The notes beneath the pieces were generated by a model. The model made no database searches, was not told the DNA's origin, and saw nothing but the letters and a program-made list of their open reading frames with translations. This document shows positions 39,407-48,904 of a stretch of DNA of 53,321 nt, piece after piece (within the stretch, counting starts at the first letter, position 1; every line of letters begins with the position of its first letter). Location: positions 1 through 53,321 of the forward strand of contig JAKLKQ010000051.1 in the NCBI GenBank assembly GCA_023150555.1. The letters are read 5' to 3'. This DNA comes from Planctomycetota bacterium. Its GTDB lineage: Bacteria > Planctomycetota > SZUA-567 > H5-PLA8. A program made the position numbers and the translations under genes.

Positions 39407-42328
39407 ATGACGCGACTGACCTGCTGCCTTCCGATCCTGCTCGCGGCCCTCGCGGCCTGGATGCCGCAGGCGAACGGATCCGACGCCGACGAGTTCAAGG
39501 TCAAGCGCGAAGAGGTCTTCGAGTTCGCGCAGGCGCCTTCCGTGACGCGCGCCGGCGACCACGTGGAGATCTCCTTCGAGTCCAAGGGGCTCTGCGACGC
39601 CACGGTGGTCATCGAAGACGCCGACGGCCGGATCGTGCGGCACCTCGCCAGCGGCGTGCTGGGGAACAACGCGCCGCCTCCTTTCCAAAAGGACGCGCGC
39701 GCGCAGAAGATCGTCTGGGACGGCAAGGACGATTCCGGAAAGTACCTCGACGAGAAGGACGCGCTGACGGTGCGCGTCTCGCTGGGCCTGAAGCCGCAGT
39801 TCGAGCGCACGCTCTTCAGCAACCCCAAGCGCCGCTCGTCCCGCTTCCCGCCGCTGCTGGCCGCTGCGCCCGAAGGCGTGTACGTCTTCGACGGCGGCCG
39901 GGCGCTCGACTGGGTGCGGCTCTTCAGCCACGACGGCGAGTACCTCCGCACCATCTATCCCTTCGCGGCCGGCAAGATCAAGGACGTGCAGGGCCTGACC
40001 TGGCGCGAGTTCCAGCAGGACGGCGCCAAGCTGCCGCTCAAGCCGAATTTCTCGCAGATGTCGATGCTCACCAGCGGCGACAACATGCAGGGCAACGTGA
40101 CCTACCGGCCGAAGGAGGACAAGTTCGAGTCGCACAGCGCATTCCCCGCGCATTACGGGCAGGAAGGCGCCGCGGCCTCGGCGATGGCCGCCAACAACGG
40201 CCGCATCGCGCTGGCGCACCTGCTGGTGAACCGCCTGACGGCCGCCGGCGACACGGGCGGGCTGCCGCTGACGGGCCCGAAGATCTGCTTCGAGATCGAG
40301 ACCAAGGGCAACGCCAACCGCGGCGAGATCAGCAACGTGCCGCCGCGCAGCGCGGCCCTGTCGCCCGACGGGAAGACGCTGTACCTCAGCGGGTACGTTT
40401 TCGCGCACGGCGTGGGCAAGGCCAGCGCGGACATCGTCTACTCGGACAACTGGGACGCCTTCCACGCCGTCATGAAGGTGGACATGGACAAGGACGAAAA
40501 GCCCGTGGTCTTCGCCGGCGATACGAAGATGGGCGCGAACGGAAACGGGCCGAACCAGTTCGACACGCCCACCTGCGTCGCCACCGATGCCAAGGGCAAC
40601 GTCTACGTCAGCGATTACCTCAACGACCGCGTGCAGGTCTTCGATCCGTCCGGCAAGCTGCTGCAGAGCATCAAGACGCCTCGGCCGGCATGGGTGCGCG
40701 TGCACCAGAAGACCGGCGAAGTATACGTCTTCTCCTACGCCGTGGCCGTCGCGAGCACGCCAAAGGCAAAGTCTGCGAACCTCAAGCCAGTCCTGACGGC
40801 CTTCTCTGCTGTTCCCGAAGCTAAGAAGACTGCCAGCTACGACCTGCCGGGCCGGACGACGGAGAACTTCCGCTACGGCACGACCTTCTACCAGTATTTC
40901 GCGGAGATCGATTCCTGGGCCGAAAAGCCCACGCTATGGCTGGTCAGCGACTGGCAGCGCGAGAACGTAATCACGCGCAAGCTCAACGAGCAGACCATCG
41001 TGACGATCTACCAGATGGACGGCAAGAAGCTGGTGGTCAAGAGCGACTGGGAGAAGGAACTTGCCACGACCGGCGTCTCGCCCAAACTCCACCGCCTGCA
41101 CCGCACGCGCCTGAACGTCAATCCGGCGACGAACGAACTGTACATCACCGAAGGCGAGGCCTTTATCGGGAAGTCGTTCGACCACGCCTACGTCTTCCAT
41201 CCCGACACCGGCAAGATGAAGATCGTGGACTTTCCCTTCGACGCCGAGGACCTGTGCTTTGACGCGAACGGCGCGGCCTACCTGCGAAACATCAACGTGG
41301 CCGTGCGCTACGACTCGAAGAACTGGCGCGAGATCCCCTGGGACTACGGCGAGGAGCGCGCCAGCGTACACACCAGCTCCAGCAGCGACCGCAAGGCGAC
41401 CAGCGCCATATCGGGGCTGGTCCTGCCCGCCAACGGCGGCTGGCACCACGGCGGCATGTACGTCGCGCCGAACGGCAAGTTCGCAGTCACCTGCCTCTAC
41501 AGCGTCAGCGGACCGCAAGGCGATGCCGCCGCCGCCAACGTCGAAAACAGCCCCAAGTGGATGCCGCGCATGTACCCCGGCCGCGCCTGCGGCGGCCGCG
41601 GCGGCGGCCCGTTCATCCACGTCTGGGACAAGCACGGGCAGCTGGTGCACGAAGACGCCCTGCCCGGCATGGCCGATAACACCTACGGCATCGGGCTGGA
41701 CAAGGAGGACGGCATTTACCTGATGCTCGCCGCCACTCGCATCCTGGACGGCAAGCGCTACTACAACGACCTCAGCAGCACGCTGCTGAAAGTGCGGCCG
41801 AGCCAGGCCAAGATCGTCTCGGCCAGCGGCAAGCTGGAGATCCCGCTGCCGCCGGAGCTGAAGCCCAAGCGCGCACCCGACTTCGAGAACTCCGCCAACG
41901 GAAAGGCCTGGATCGAGGGCGCCGAGTGGATGTACGGCGGCGTCGGCTTTGCCGGGAAGAACGCCGGCATCGGCTGCGCCTGCATGAACACGCGCTTCTG
42001 CTTTGATTACCTGAACCGCTCGTGGGCGCCCGAGATCGACCGTTACAGCGTCGCGGTGCTGGATGCGAACGGCAACCTGATCCTGCGCTTCGGGCGCTAC
42101 GGCAACGTCGAGGACGGCATGCCCCTGGTGAAGGACGGCGGCCCGGCCGAACCGCGAAGCATCGGCGGCGACGAGGTCGCGCTCTTCCACGGCGCGTACC
42201 TGACCACGCAGACCGACAAGCGCCTCTACATCGCCGACCCGGGCAACGAGCGCGTGCTGAGCGTGAAGATCGGCTATCAGTCCGAAGGCAAGGTCGCGCT
42301 GAAAAATGTGCCCGACACCAACCAATAG
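39407..42328 (+). CDS. Large secreted NHL/beta-propeller protein
   Basis: The 973-residue protein has a signal peptide (about 1-24), an FlgD-like Ig segment (about 45-130; ATVVIEDADGRIVRHLASG, IVWDGKDDSGKYLDEKDAL) and a long series of propeller blades, including NHL-type PTCVATDAKGNVYVSDYLND-RVQVFDPSGKLLQS and LYIADPGNERVLSVKI. No catalytic residues are recognised. It lies downstream of the second regulator and plausibly forms one unit with it. GAGAGGGAG precedes the start. FlgD-like plus propeller proteins are frequent in planctomycete and lentisphaeral genomes and usually lack known functions. Confidence 0.75.
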   Translation: MTRLTCCLPILLAALAAWMPQANGSDADEFKVKREEVFEFAQAPSVTRAGDHVEISFESKGLCDATVVIEDADGRIVRHLASGVLGNNAPPPFQKDARAQKIVWDGKDDSGKYLDEKDALTVRVSLGLKPQFERTLFSNPKRRSSRFPPLLAAAPEGVYVFDGGRALDWVRLFSHDGEYLRTIYPFAAGKIKDVQGLTWREFQQDGAKLPLKPNFSQMSMLTSGDNMQGNVTYRPKEDKFESHSAFPAHYGQEGAAASAMAANNGRIALAHLLVNRLTAAGDTGGLPLTGPKICFEIETKGNANRGEISNVPPRSAALSPDGKTLYLSGYVFAHGVGKASADIVYSDNWDAFHAVMKVDMDKDEKPVVFAGDTKMGANGNGPNQFDTPTCVATDAKGNVYVSDYLNDRVQVFDPSGKLLQSIKTPRPAWVRVHQKTGEVYVFSYAVAVASTPKAKSANLKPVLTAFSAVPEAKKTASYDLPGRTTENFRYGTTFYQYFAEIDSWAEKPTLWLVSDWQRENVITRKLNEQTIVTIYQMDGKKLVVKSDWEKELATTGVSPKLHRLHRTRLNVNPATNELYITEGEAFIGKSFDHAYVFHPDTGKMKIVDFPFDAEDLCFDANGAAYLRNINVAVRYDSKNWREIPWDYGEERASVHTSSSSDRKATSAISGLVLPANGGWHHGGMYVAPNGKFAVTCLYSVSGPQGDAAAANVENSPKWMPRMYPGRACGGRGGGPFIHVWDKHGQLVHEDALPGMADNTYGIGLDKEDGIYLMLAATRILDGKRYYNDLSSTLLKVRPSQAKIVSASGKLEIPLPPELKPKRAPDFENSANGKAWIEGAEWMYGGVGFAGKNAGIGCACMNTRFCFDYLNRSWAPEIDRYSVAVLDANGNLILRFGRYGNVEDGMPLVKDGGPAEPRSIGGDEVALFHGAYLTTQTDKRLYIADPGNERVLSVKIGYQSEGKVALKNVPDTNQ

Positions 42329-42392
42329 CGGGCGGGTGAAACAGGTCGATGCTTCGTTGTGAGTGATCTTCGAAGGAAACGGGCCGCCCGAG

Positions 42393-43817
42393 TCACTTCT
42401 TCGCGCGGATGACCACCATCTGGATGTTGGTCATCTCCTCGATGGCGAAGCGCACGCCCTCACGCCCGAGGCCGCTCTGCCGGTTGCCGCCGTAGGGCAT
42501 GTGGTCGGCGCGCCAGGCGGGGATCTCGTTGATCATCACGCCGCCGAAGTCGAGCCTGCGGATCGCGTGCAGCACGCGGTCGATGTCCTGCGTGAAGACG
42601 GCGGCCTGCAGGCCGTAGTCCGAGGCGTTGGCGCGCTCGAGCGCCTGCTCGAAGCCGGCGAACGACTGCACGCCGCAGACCGGCGCGAAGACTTCCTGCG
42701 CGACGACCTTCATCTCCGCGCGCACTTCGGAAAGCACCGTCGGGTGGTAAATCGCGCCTTCGCGCTTGCCCCCGGCCAGCACCTTCGCGCCCGCGGCGGC
42801 GGCCTCGTTGACCCAGGCCTCGGCGCGCACGGCTTCTTTCTCGGCGATCATGGGCCCTACGTCCACGTCCTCGCGCATCGGGTCGCCGACGCGCAGCGCC
42901 TTGGTGGCGGAGGCCAGGCGCTCGCCCAGTTCGCCGTAGATCTTCTGCTCGCCGTAGATGCGCTGCACGCTGATGCAGACCTGGCCCGCGTTGACCGCGC
43001 TGCCGAAGGCGCAGCGCTTCGCGACGTCTTCCAGGTTAGCGTCGGCGGCGACGATCACCGGCGAGGTGTTGCCCAGTTCCAGCGTGACCTTCTTGATGCC
43101 GGCCTTGCGCGTGATCCGTTCGCCGACGGCGCGGCTGCCGGTGAAGGAGATCTTCGCTACGCGGGGGTCGGTCACGAGCCACTCGCCGACGGACTCGCCC
43201 GGGCCCTGGATCAGGTTCACGCCGCCTTCGGGGAGGCCCTCTTGCTGGAGGATCTGGCAGAGCAGCACGGCGCTGAGCGGCGTGTTCTCGGCGGGCTTCA
43301 GCACCAGCGCGTTGCCGGCGGCGATCGACGGCGCGACCTTGTGCGCGACGAGGTTCAGCGGGAAGTTGAAGGGCGTGATCGCGGCGACGACGCCCACCGG
43401 GCGGCGCTGCCAGAAGCCGAAGTACCCTTCGCCGGAGGGCACCGCATCCAGCGGCACCGTCTCGCCGTGGATGCGTTTGGCCTCCTCGGCGGCCAGTTCG
43501 AAGACCGCCGCGGCACGGTCGACTTCCACGCGCGCGATGCGCAGCGCCTTGCCGACTTCGGCGACGATGGTCTTCGCCAGTTCTTCCCGGCGCTCGACCA
43601 GCTTCTTCGCGGTGCGGCCCAGCAAGTCGGCGCGGCGGTGCGCGGGCCACTCGGCCATCGCGGGCGCGGCCTTGACGGCGGCAGCCACGGCGGCGGAGAC
43701 GTCTTCCTTCCGCGCGCAGGCCAGCGTCTGGACGACGGCGCCGCTGTACTTGTTGCGCACCTCGAGCGGCTCGCCGCCCGAGACCCACTTTCCGCCGATC
43801 AGCAGTCCGGATTCCAT
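42393..43817 (-). CDS. Aldehyde dehydrogenase (NAD(P)-dependent)
   Basis: The 474-residue enzyme has the family's catalytic Cys281 in NAGQVCISVQRIYGE, the general base Glu247 in VTLELGNTSPVI, and Asn151 in ITPFNFPLNLVAHK. The NAD site is FTGSRAVGERI. The overall pattern resembles lactaldehyde/glyceraldehyde-type dehydrogenases, so it may oxidise sugar-derived aldehydes. Start has GCGGAG upstream. It is the last gene of the minus-strand run and is 128 bp downstream of the transporter gene. Another close possibility is succinate-semialdehyde-type activity. Confidence 0.9.
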   Translation of the reverse strand: MESGLLIGGKWVSGGEPLEVRNKYSGAVVQTLACARKEDVSAAVAAAVKAAPAMAEWPAHRRADLLGRTAKKLVERREELAKTIVAEVGKALRIARVEVDRAAAVFELAAEEAKRIHGETVPLDAVPSGEGYFGFWQRRPVGVVAAITPFNFPLNLVAHKVAPSIAAGNALVLKPAENTPLSAVLLCQILQQEGLPEGGVNLIQGPGESVGEWLVTDPRVAKISFTGSRAVGERITRKAGIKKVTLELGNTSPVIVAADANLEDVAKRCAFGSAVNAGQVCISVQRIYGEQKIYGELGERLASATKALRVGDPMREDVDVGPMIAEKEAVRAEAWVNEAAAAGAKVLAGGKREGAIYHPTVLSEVRAEMKVVAQEVFAPVCGVQSFAGFEQALERANASDYGLQAAVFTQDIDRVLHAIRRLDFGGVMINEIPAWRADHMPYGGNRQSGLGREGVRFAIEEMTNIQMVVIRAKK

Positions 43818-43945
43818 GGCGCGATCTCCGCTTCAGGTGCGGCGTTCACGAATACGATTTCGGCGCGTTCAGTATGCCGCATCTGCGGCGCGCGCAAAGT
43901 GAACAAACGCCTCGCGCTCTTTTGCGCTCATCCGGCGCCTTCTTC

Positions 43946-44782
43946 TCAATACACCAACAGCACCGAGACGGCGCCCAGGGCCGCGCCGGCCAACGCCGGA
44001 CGCGCGAGGCGTTCCTTCCACAGGAAGTGCGCGGCGAGGTTGTCGAGGATCACCGCGGCGCAGCCGGCGATTGGAAAATAGACCGCGCCTTCGTACAGGC
44101 TCAGCGCCACCAGGATCGCGGCGAGGTTGACCATGTTGTGCGTGCCGATGGCCATGCCGACAAAAACGTCGCGCCTCCTCGGCATCCTGCGCCGCGCGGC
44201 GACAAAGGCCGCGCCCAGCGAACCGGCCACCAGCGCGGTGGCGAACAGCACCTGCAGGTGCTGATCCTTCAGGCCCGCCTTGTCCACCCAGCGCAGGCCG
44301 ATCTGCCCGCCGCCCTGGATCAGGAAGATCACGGCCAGCAGCAGAAGCGCGCGCGCACCGGTCACGCGCTGCGGCGAGGTGTCGCCGCGCGTCATCAGCA
44401 TCAGGCTCGCGATGCCCAGCACCAGGCCCGCGACCTGCCTCGCGGAGAGCGTCTCGCCCCAGATCCACAAGCCCGCCGCCACCGGCACCAGGATCGCGAG
44501 GCGGAAGGCCGTCAGCACGGCGCCTACGTGCGCCACGTCCAGCCCGTAGGTCATCACCAGCATCGCGGCGATGAAGAAGACGCCGATGAAAAGGCCCATG
44601 CGCCACGCCGCGCCGTCGCCTGAAAGTTCGCCGCGCGCGCCCAGGTACGCGGCCAGCAGCAGCGCCATGAACAGGTAATTGGCGGTGACAACCGAAGGCG
44701 CGTGGCAGCCCTGGCGCTGCGCCCATTTGAAAGCCTGGCCGAAGCCGAAGCTCATCAGGATGGAAAGGATCAGCCAGGCCAT
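43946..44782 (-). CDS. EamA/DMT-family transporter
   Basis: The 278-residue protein has about ten membrane segments with Gly/Ala-rich helices in two similar halves, as in drug/metabolite transporters of the EamA type (typical length about 290). The middle includes PVAAGLWIWGETLSARQVAGLVLGIASL, the usual conserved stretch of these proteins. The substrate cannot be inferred. The start at 44782 lacks a clear ribosome site, but it lies 24 bp after the upstream oxidoreductase's stop codon, and translational coupling is likely. Confidence 0.85.
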   Translation of the reverse strand: MAWLILSILMSFGFGQAFKWAQRQGCHAPSVVTANYLFMALLLAAYLGARGELSGDGAAWRMGLFIGVFFIAAMLVMTYGLDVAHVGAVLTAFRLAILVPVAAGLWIWGETLSARQVAGLVLGIASLMLMTRGDTSPQRVTGARALLLLAVIFLIQGGGQIGLRWVDKAGLKDQHLQVLFATALVAGSLGAAFVAARRRMPRRRDVFVGMAIGTHNMVNLAAILVALSLYEGAVYFPIAGCAAVILDNLAAHFLWKERLARPALAGAALGAVSVLLVY

Positions 44783-44806
44783 TTATAGGAGAACCGCGAT
44801 CGGCAT

Positions 44807-45898
44807 TCAGACGCCGGCCTTGGGAACCGGCTTCAGCGCGCCGGACTCCACCATCGCGGCCAGCGGGTGGTCGTCGATGTCCAGCGGCAGGTCCACGCGC
44901 CCGCGCCGGCGGCTGGACTCGTACAGCGCGAAGATGACCTCGCTGGCCTTCAGCGCGTTGGCGCTCTCCAACTCGCAGGCGCGGCCTTCGAGCAGGCAGG
45001 CGACGAAGTCCGCGATGGCGCGGTCGATCAACGCCGAGCCGTGCAGCCCGTCGCCTTCGCAGTCGACGTAGTTCCAGGCCTTCTCCCCGAAGCGCCGCAC
45101 GCGCAGCGGCTGCGGATGTTCGCCGGGGCTCATCGGGCCGACCTCGAGCATCCCTTCGCTGCCCTGCGCGCGCATCAGCGCCGGCAGCGCGGCGCGCCCT
45201 TGGCCCGAAAATGCCAGGCCGGCGACGCCGTTCTCCCAGGCCCACTGCGCCACGCCCTGGTTCTCGCAGGGCTGCCCGAAGACCAGGTTTTGCTCGCGGT
45301 AGTCGATCTGCGCCAGCACCCACGCCGCGCGGCGTTCGCCGTTGAGGTAGTTCGCGAGGTCGAAGCAGTGCGTGCCCCAGTCGTACAGGTCCGCGCAGGC
45401 GAACTCGATGCGCTCCAGCGTCCCGACGGCGCCCTCGTCGATCAGCTTTCGCGCCGTGCGGAAGGGCCGCGCATAGCGGCGCTGGTGGTTGAAGGCGAGT
45501 TTCACGCCGTTCGCTTCGGCGGCCTCGTGCATCCTGCGCGCCGCGCCCCAGCTGTCGGCCATCGGCTTCTCGCAGTAGATGCCGCGCACCTTGGCCTCGG
45601 CGGCGGCGATGGCCATGGGCGCGTGCAGGCGCGGCCAGGTGCAGATGGAGACGAGGTCCAGCTTCTCGCGCTTGAGCATGTCGTGGTAGTCGATGTAAAT
45701 CGCGCTGCGCGGCACCTCGAAGAGTTCGCAGAAGGCCTCCGCGTTCTCCTTCTTGATGTCGGCGACGGCGACGATCTCGACGCGTTCCTTCAGCGCGCGG
45801 AAGGCCGCCGCGTGGCGGTGCGCCATGCCGTAGCCCTGCACGCCGGGCTTGTCGGGTTTCTTGCCGGTGCCGATGAATCCGGCCTTGAGCTTGCTCAT
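44807..45898 (-). CDS. Gfo/Idh/MocA-family oxidoreductase
   Basis: The 363-residue protein has an N-terminal Rossmann domain (LKAGFIGTG, VEIVAVADIKKENAE), the family's catalytic-site EKP motif in YCEKPMADSW and a C-terminal sugar-binding sheet (FNHQRRYARPFRTARKLID, LYDWGTHCFDLANYL). Members oxidise or reduce sugars and inositols with NAD(P). The exact substrate is not evident. GAGGGGA precedes the start. It lies 24 bp downstream of the histidine kinase gene and 24 bp upstream of the transporter gene, so these form an operon. Confidence 0.9.
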   Translation of the reverse strand: MSKLKAGFIGTGKKPDKPGVQGYGMAHRHAAAFRALKERVEIVAVADIKKENAEAFCELFEVPRSAIYIDYHDMLKREKLDLVSICTWPRLHAPMAIAAAEAKVRGIYCEKPMADSWGAARRMHEAAEANGVKLAFNHQRRYARPFRTARKLIDEGAVGTLERIEFACADLYDWGTHCFDLANYLNGERRAAWVLAQIDYREQNLVFGQPCENQGVAQWAWENGVAGLAFSGQGRAALPALMRAQGSEGMLEVGPMSPGEHPQPLRVRRFGEKAWNYVDCEGDGLHGSALIDRAIADFVACLLEGRACELESANALKASEVIFALYESSRRRGRVDLPLDIDDHPLAAMVESGALKPVPKAGV

Positions 45899-45922
45899 GC
45901 CGCCGATTCCCCTCGCTCGCGT

Positions 45923-47908
45923 TCAGTTCACCGCCGCCGCCGAAGACGCCCGCCCGGCGCCGCGGGGCACCGCCGGCAGCCGGACCTCGAAGCGCGCGCC
46001 GGACCTTCCGTCCTTGCGCGCCGAGAGCACCAGCGTGCCGCCGTGGTCTTCGATCATGCGCCGCGCGATGGACAGGCCCAGGCCGGTGCCCTTCCCCGCC
46101 ACCTTGGTAGTGAAGAACGGCTCGAAGATCTCGCGGCGCAGGTCTTCCGGCACGCCCGGCCCGTCGTCCTCGACGAAGACCAGCGCCTGGCCGGTGGCCG
46201 GATCGAAAGAGCCGCCGATGCCGATGGTCCCGCCGCCGTCGGAGTCCATGCTCGGCCCGCGTGCGGCGGCTTCCTCGATGGCGTCCGCGGCGTTGGTGAT
46301 GAGGTTCACCAGCACCTGCTCGATCTGGTTGGCGTTAACGGACAGCAGGCCGCTGCGGTCCTCGGAGGCGGGGCCCAGGTGCTTGAGGTGGATGCCGCGC
46401 ATCTCCAGGGCGTGCGCGGTCAGTTCCACGGCCTTGCGCGTGAGCTCGCCGACCGAGCGCAGCGAGCGTTCGCCGCCGGGCTTGCGCGCGAAGTCGAGCA
46501 GCCCCTGCACGATCTTGCGGCAGCGGCGCGCCTGGTCCTCGATGGCGCGCAGGTCCTTGCGGGCCTGGTCCGAGGCGGCGTCTTCCAGCAGCATCTGCGC
46601 GTAGCCCAGGATCGTGCCCAGCGGCGTGTTCAGTTCGTGGGCCACGCCGGCGGCCAGGCTGCCGGCCGCGTGCAGCTTCTCGGCGTGCACGACCTGCTTC
46701 TCCAGGCTGCGGCGCTCGGTGACGTCGCGCGAGACGACGACGAGGCCCAGCGGCTCGTTGTCCATCGTGCGCACGGTGCTGGCGGTGTTCTCGAAGATGC
46801 GGCCGTCGAGCGCGATCTCGACGCGCTTGGGCGCCAGCGGCGGATGCAGGCGCGGCGCCGGCGGGGGCGCGGGCGGGGCGTCGCCGCCCAGCCGCACCAG
46901 CGCGGCGGCGTCCAGCTTTCCGCCGCGCGCGACGGCCTTCGCGAGTTGATCGTTTATCTGGTCGTGCTCGCAATGGTCGTCGCCGCAGGCTTCGCCGTTG
47001 CCGCTCGCGGATGCGGCGGCGGGTTGCCGCGCGGGCGCCGCGGGGCCTTCGGCCACGCCTGCGCGCTGCAGCGTCTCCTCCAGCGTGCCGATGGCGCGGG
47101 CCTGCGCGGCGGAGTTCGCCAGCAGCACCTGGCCGCCCAGGTCGACGACGATCACGCCTTCGTCCATGCAGTCGAGAATCGCGCGGGCGCGCTGGTGTTC
47201 GTCGCTAAGCTTGTGCTCGGTGGCGGCCAGCAGGCGCAGGCGTTCGGCCAGGTCGGCGTTCAGGCGCCGCACGTCGCGGTCGCGGCTGCGCAGATGGGTC
47301 ATGATGGTGCTGACCAGGTACACGCTGAACAGCAGCGTCGTGCCCAGCGCGAAGACCACCACCCACTGGCCCAGCGGCGAATTGTAGGTGACCTCCAGCG
47401 GACCCCTCAGCGGCCACGAGCCCAGCCAATCGATGTGGTGCGCCGCGGCCAGGAAGGCACAGACGCCGGTGGTCAGCGCGGCGACGCCGTACGCGGTGCT
47501 GCGGTCCAGCAGCGTCGCGGCGATGCCGACGTGAAGCATGAAGTAGAAGACGAAGGGATTGGAAAGGCCGCCGGAGAAGAAGATCAGCACGCCCAGGCCG
47601 ATGACGTCGAGCCCGATCTGCATCAGGGCCTCGCTGGAGAGCGCCCGCAGCGTGCGCGGGAAGCGCAGCCGGTGCAGGCTCTGGAATCCGAGGTTGAAGC
47701 AGAGCATCAGCGCGGCGACGGCCAGCAGCGGCACCGGCGAACGCACCAGGTCCAGGACCCCGGCCAGCAGCACGGCCAGCACGACGCCGCCCAGCGCGAC
47801 CCAGCGCAGGCCGACCAGCCAGCGCAGGCGCACGGCCAGTTCGTCGCGCCGCGCCAACTCGTCGTTGGTCGAACCGGGCGTCAGGTTGGTCTTGGACTCG
47901 CCGGGCAT
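45923..47908 (-). CDS. Membrane sensor histidine kinase with PAS domain and Cys/His-rich insert
   Basis: I take the ATG at 47908, with GAGGAAG just before it, over a GTG eight codons upstream. The 661-residue protein has about six membrane helices (about 30-200), a coiled linker, a PAS domain (about 237-400; AILDCMDEGVIVVDLGGQVLLANSAAQ, later VSRDVTERRSLE), HisKA with His424 in AAGVAHELNTPLGTILGY and a HATPase with a normal G-box (GPGVPEDLRREIFEPFFTTK, GTGLGLSIARRMIEDHGG). Inside the PAS region an insert carries Cys308-xxxx-Cys313-x-His315 and His312 (ACGDDHCEHD), which could bind a metal. No response regulator is encoded next to it. Confidence 0.85.
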   Translation of the reverse strand: MPGESKTNLTPGSTNDELARRDELAVRLRWLVGLRWVALGGVVLAVLLAGVLDLVRSPVPLLAVAALMLCFNLGFQSLHRLRFPRTLRALSSEALMQIGLDVIGLGVLIFFSGGLSNPFVFYFMLHVGIAATLLDRSTAYGVAALTTGVCAFLAAAHHIDWLGSWPLRGPLEVTYNSPLGQWVVVFALGTTLLFSVYLVSTIMTHLRSRDRDVRRLNADLAERLRLLAATEHKLSDEHQRARAILDCMDEGVIVVDLGGQVLLANSAAQARAIGTLEETLQRAGVAEGPAAPARQPAAASASGNGEACGDDHCEHDQINDQLAKAVARGGKLDAAALVRLGGDAPPAPPPAPRLHPPLAPKRVEIALDGRIFENTASTVRTMDNEPLGLVVVSRDVTERRSLEKQVVHAEKLHAAGSLAAGVAHELNTPLGTILGYAQMLLEDAASDQARKDLRAIEDQARRCRKIVQGLLDFARKPGGERSLRSVGELTRKAVELTAHALEMRGIHLKHLGPASEDRSGLLSVNANQIEQVLVNLITNAADAIEEAAARGPSMDSDGGGTIGIGGSFDPATGQALVFVEDDGPGVPEDLRREIFEPFFTTKVAGKGTGLGLSIARRMIEDHGGTLVLSARKDGRSGARFEVRLPAVPRGAGRASSAAAVN

Positions 47909-47984
47909 TCCGCTTCCTCTATAGCTCAACACGCCAGTATCGAGGAGGAGCGCCGGCTATGCAAGGCAGGTGGCGGGCGGCGAG

Positions 47985-48809
47985 TCAGTTGTCTTTGTCC
48001 AGCTTCTCGATGGCCGTCTCTTCCCACATCGGGCCGGACTGGAAGATGTTGCCGTCGTTGGCGACGTTGTCGATCTCGCGGAGTTTGGTGTCCGAATCGG
48101 CGTCGGTGGTGTGCCAGAAGCAGCGCACCACGGGGAACCAGCTTTCGGGATAGCCGCCCTTCCAGTTCTCGGTGAAGTGCAGGTTATCGTCGCCGTAGGC
48201 CATCTGGTAGAACTTCGCTTCCTGCCAGGAGACGTAGCCCACGCTGTCGTCGACGTCCGTGTCGATGACCATGCCGTTCTTAGGGAACGGGCCGACCACC
48301 GTCGGCGTGTCGAAGGTGTCGGTCTCGGGATCGTAGTACTCGAGGTAGCTGTCCCACCAGTCGCACTGCGCGTGGGAGAACTCGTAGAGGTAACTCGACC
48401 AGGGCGTGTCGTCCGCACAGGCGGGCGTGCCCTTGCCCGGGCCTTCGTCGGTCTCGGCGAACTGGTCGGCCACGACGTTGGGCTTGCCGCCCTCGTGGCC
48501 CAGGCTGCGGTCGAGCGGGCAGAGGAAGACCCGCGGCTCGGGGATGTACTTCTTGAAGTAGAGTTCCGTCAGGCGCTTGGGGTAGTTCTCCGTGCGCGCC
48601 TTCACGTCGATGTCGTAGGTGAGGATGCCCTGGATGAACTGCTTGAGGTTGCTCTGGCACTGCGTGATGCGCGCCTGCCGCCGGCTGCGCGCCAGCACCG
48701 GCAGCAGCAGCGCCGCCAGCACGGCCAGGATCACGATCACGACGAGCAACTCCACCATGGTGAAGCCGCGGCGCCGGTGGATCGCTTCGCGCAAAGTGGA
48801 AGGGAGCAT
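47985..48809 (-). CDS. Type IV prepilin/pseudopilin-like protein
   Basis: The 274-residue protein has the prepilin signature RRRGFTMVELLVVIVILAVL, with cleavage after Gly15, Phe16 as the mature N-terminus and Glu20 at +5. The rest is a globular domain rich in Asp, Trp and Tyr. This kind of protein is multiplied in planctomycete and lentisphaeral genomes, where its role is generally not known; it may be secreted or form surface filaments. The peptidase that would process it is not in this window. A weak AAGG lies before the start. It is 76 bp upstream of the histidine kinase gene. Confidence 0.85.
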   Translation of the reverse strand: MLPSTLREAIHRRRGFTMVELLVVIVILAVLAALLLPVLARSRRQARITQCQSNLKQFIQGILTYDIDVKARTENYPKRLTELYFKKYIPEPRVFLCPLDRSLGHEGGKPNVVADQFAETDEGPGKGTPACADDTPWSSYLYEFSHAQCDWWDSYLEYYDPETDTFDTPTVVGPFPKNGMVIDTDVDDSVGYVSWQEAKFYQMAYGDDNLHFTENWKGGYPESWFPVVRCFWHTTDADSDTKLREIDNVANDGNIFQSGPMWEETAIEKLDKDN

Positions 48810-48876
48810 TCCGTCACCCTTATGAAAGCCCGTCTCGGTATGCCTTTTTACCCGCCGGACGCGCGCAAGTCACCGA

Positions 48877-48903
48877 AAATAACCCCCTGCCCGCCAAGGG
48901 GTT
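48877..48903 (-). terminator. Likely terminator of the hydroxyacid dehydrogenase gene
   Basis: On the minus strand AACCCC (48903-48898) pairs with GGGGTT (48886-48881) over an 11-base G/C-rich loop, followed by ATTTTC. It begins two bases after the stop codon. If real, the prepilin gene needs its own promoter. Confidence 0.5.
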
Positions 48904-48904
48904 G

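Noticed and set aside
42329..42392. GGGCGG and CCGCCC as a terminator between convergent genes
   Set aside because: The arms are about 48 bases apart and no T-run follows, so a functional hairpin is doubtful.
44867..48175. Long plus-strand open frame (about 1,100 codons) over oxidoreductase, kinase and prepilin genes
   Set aside because: It is the shadow of minus-strand genes with recognised motifs.
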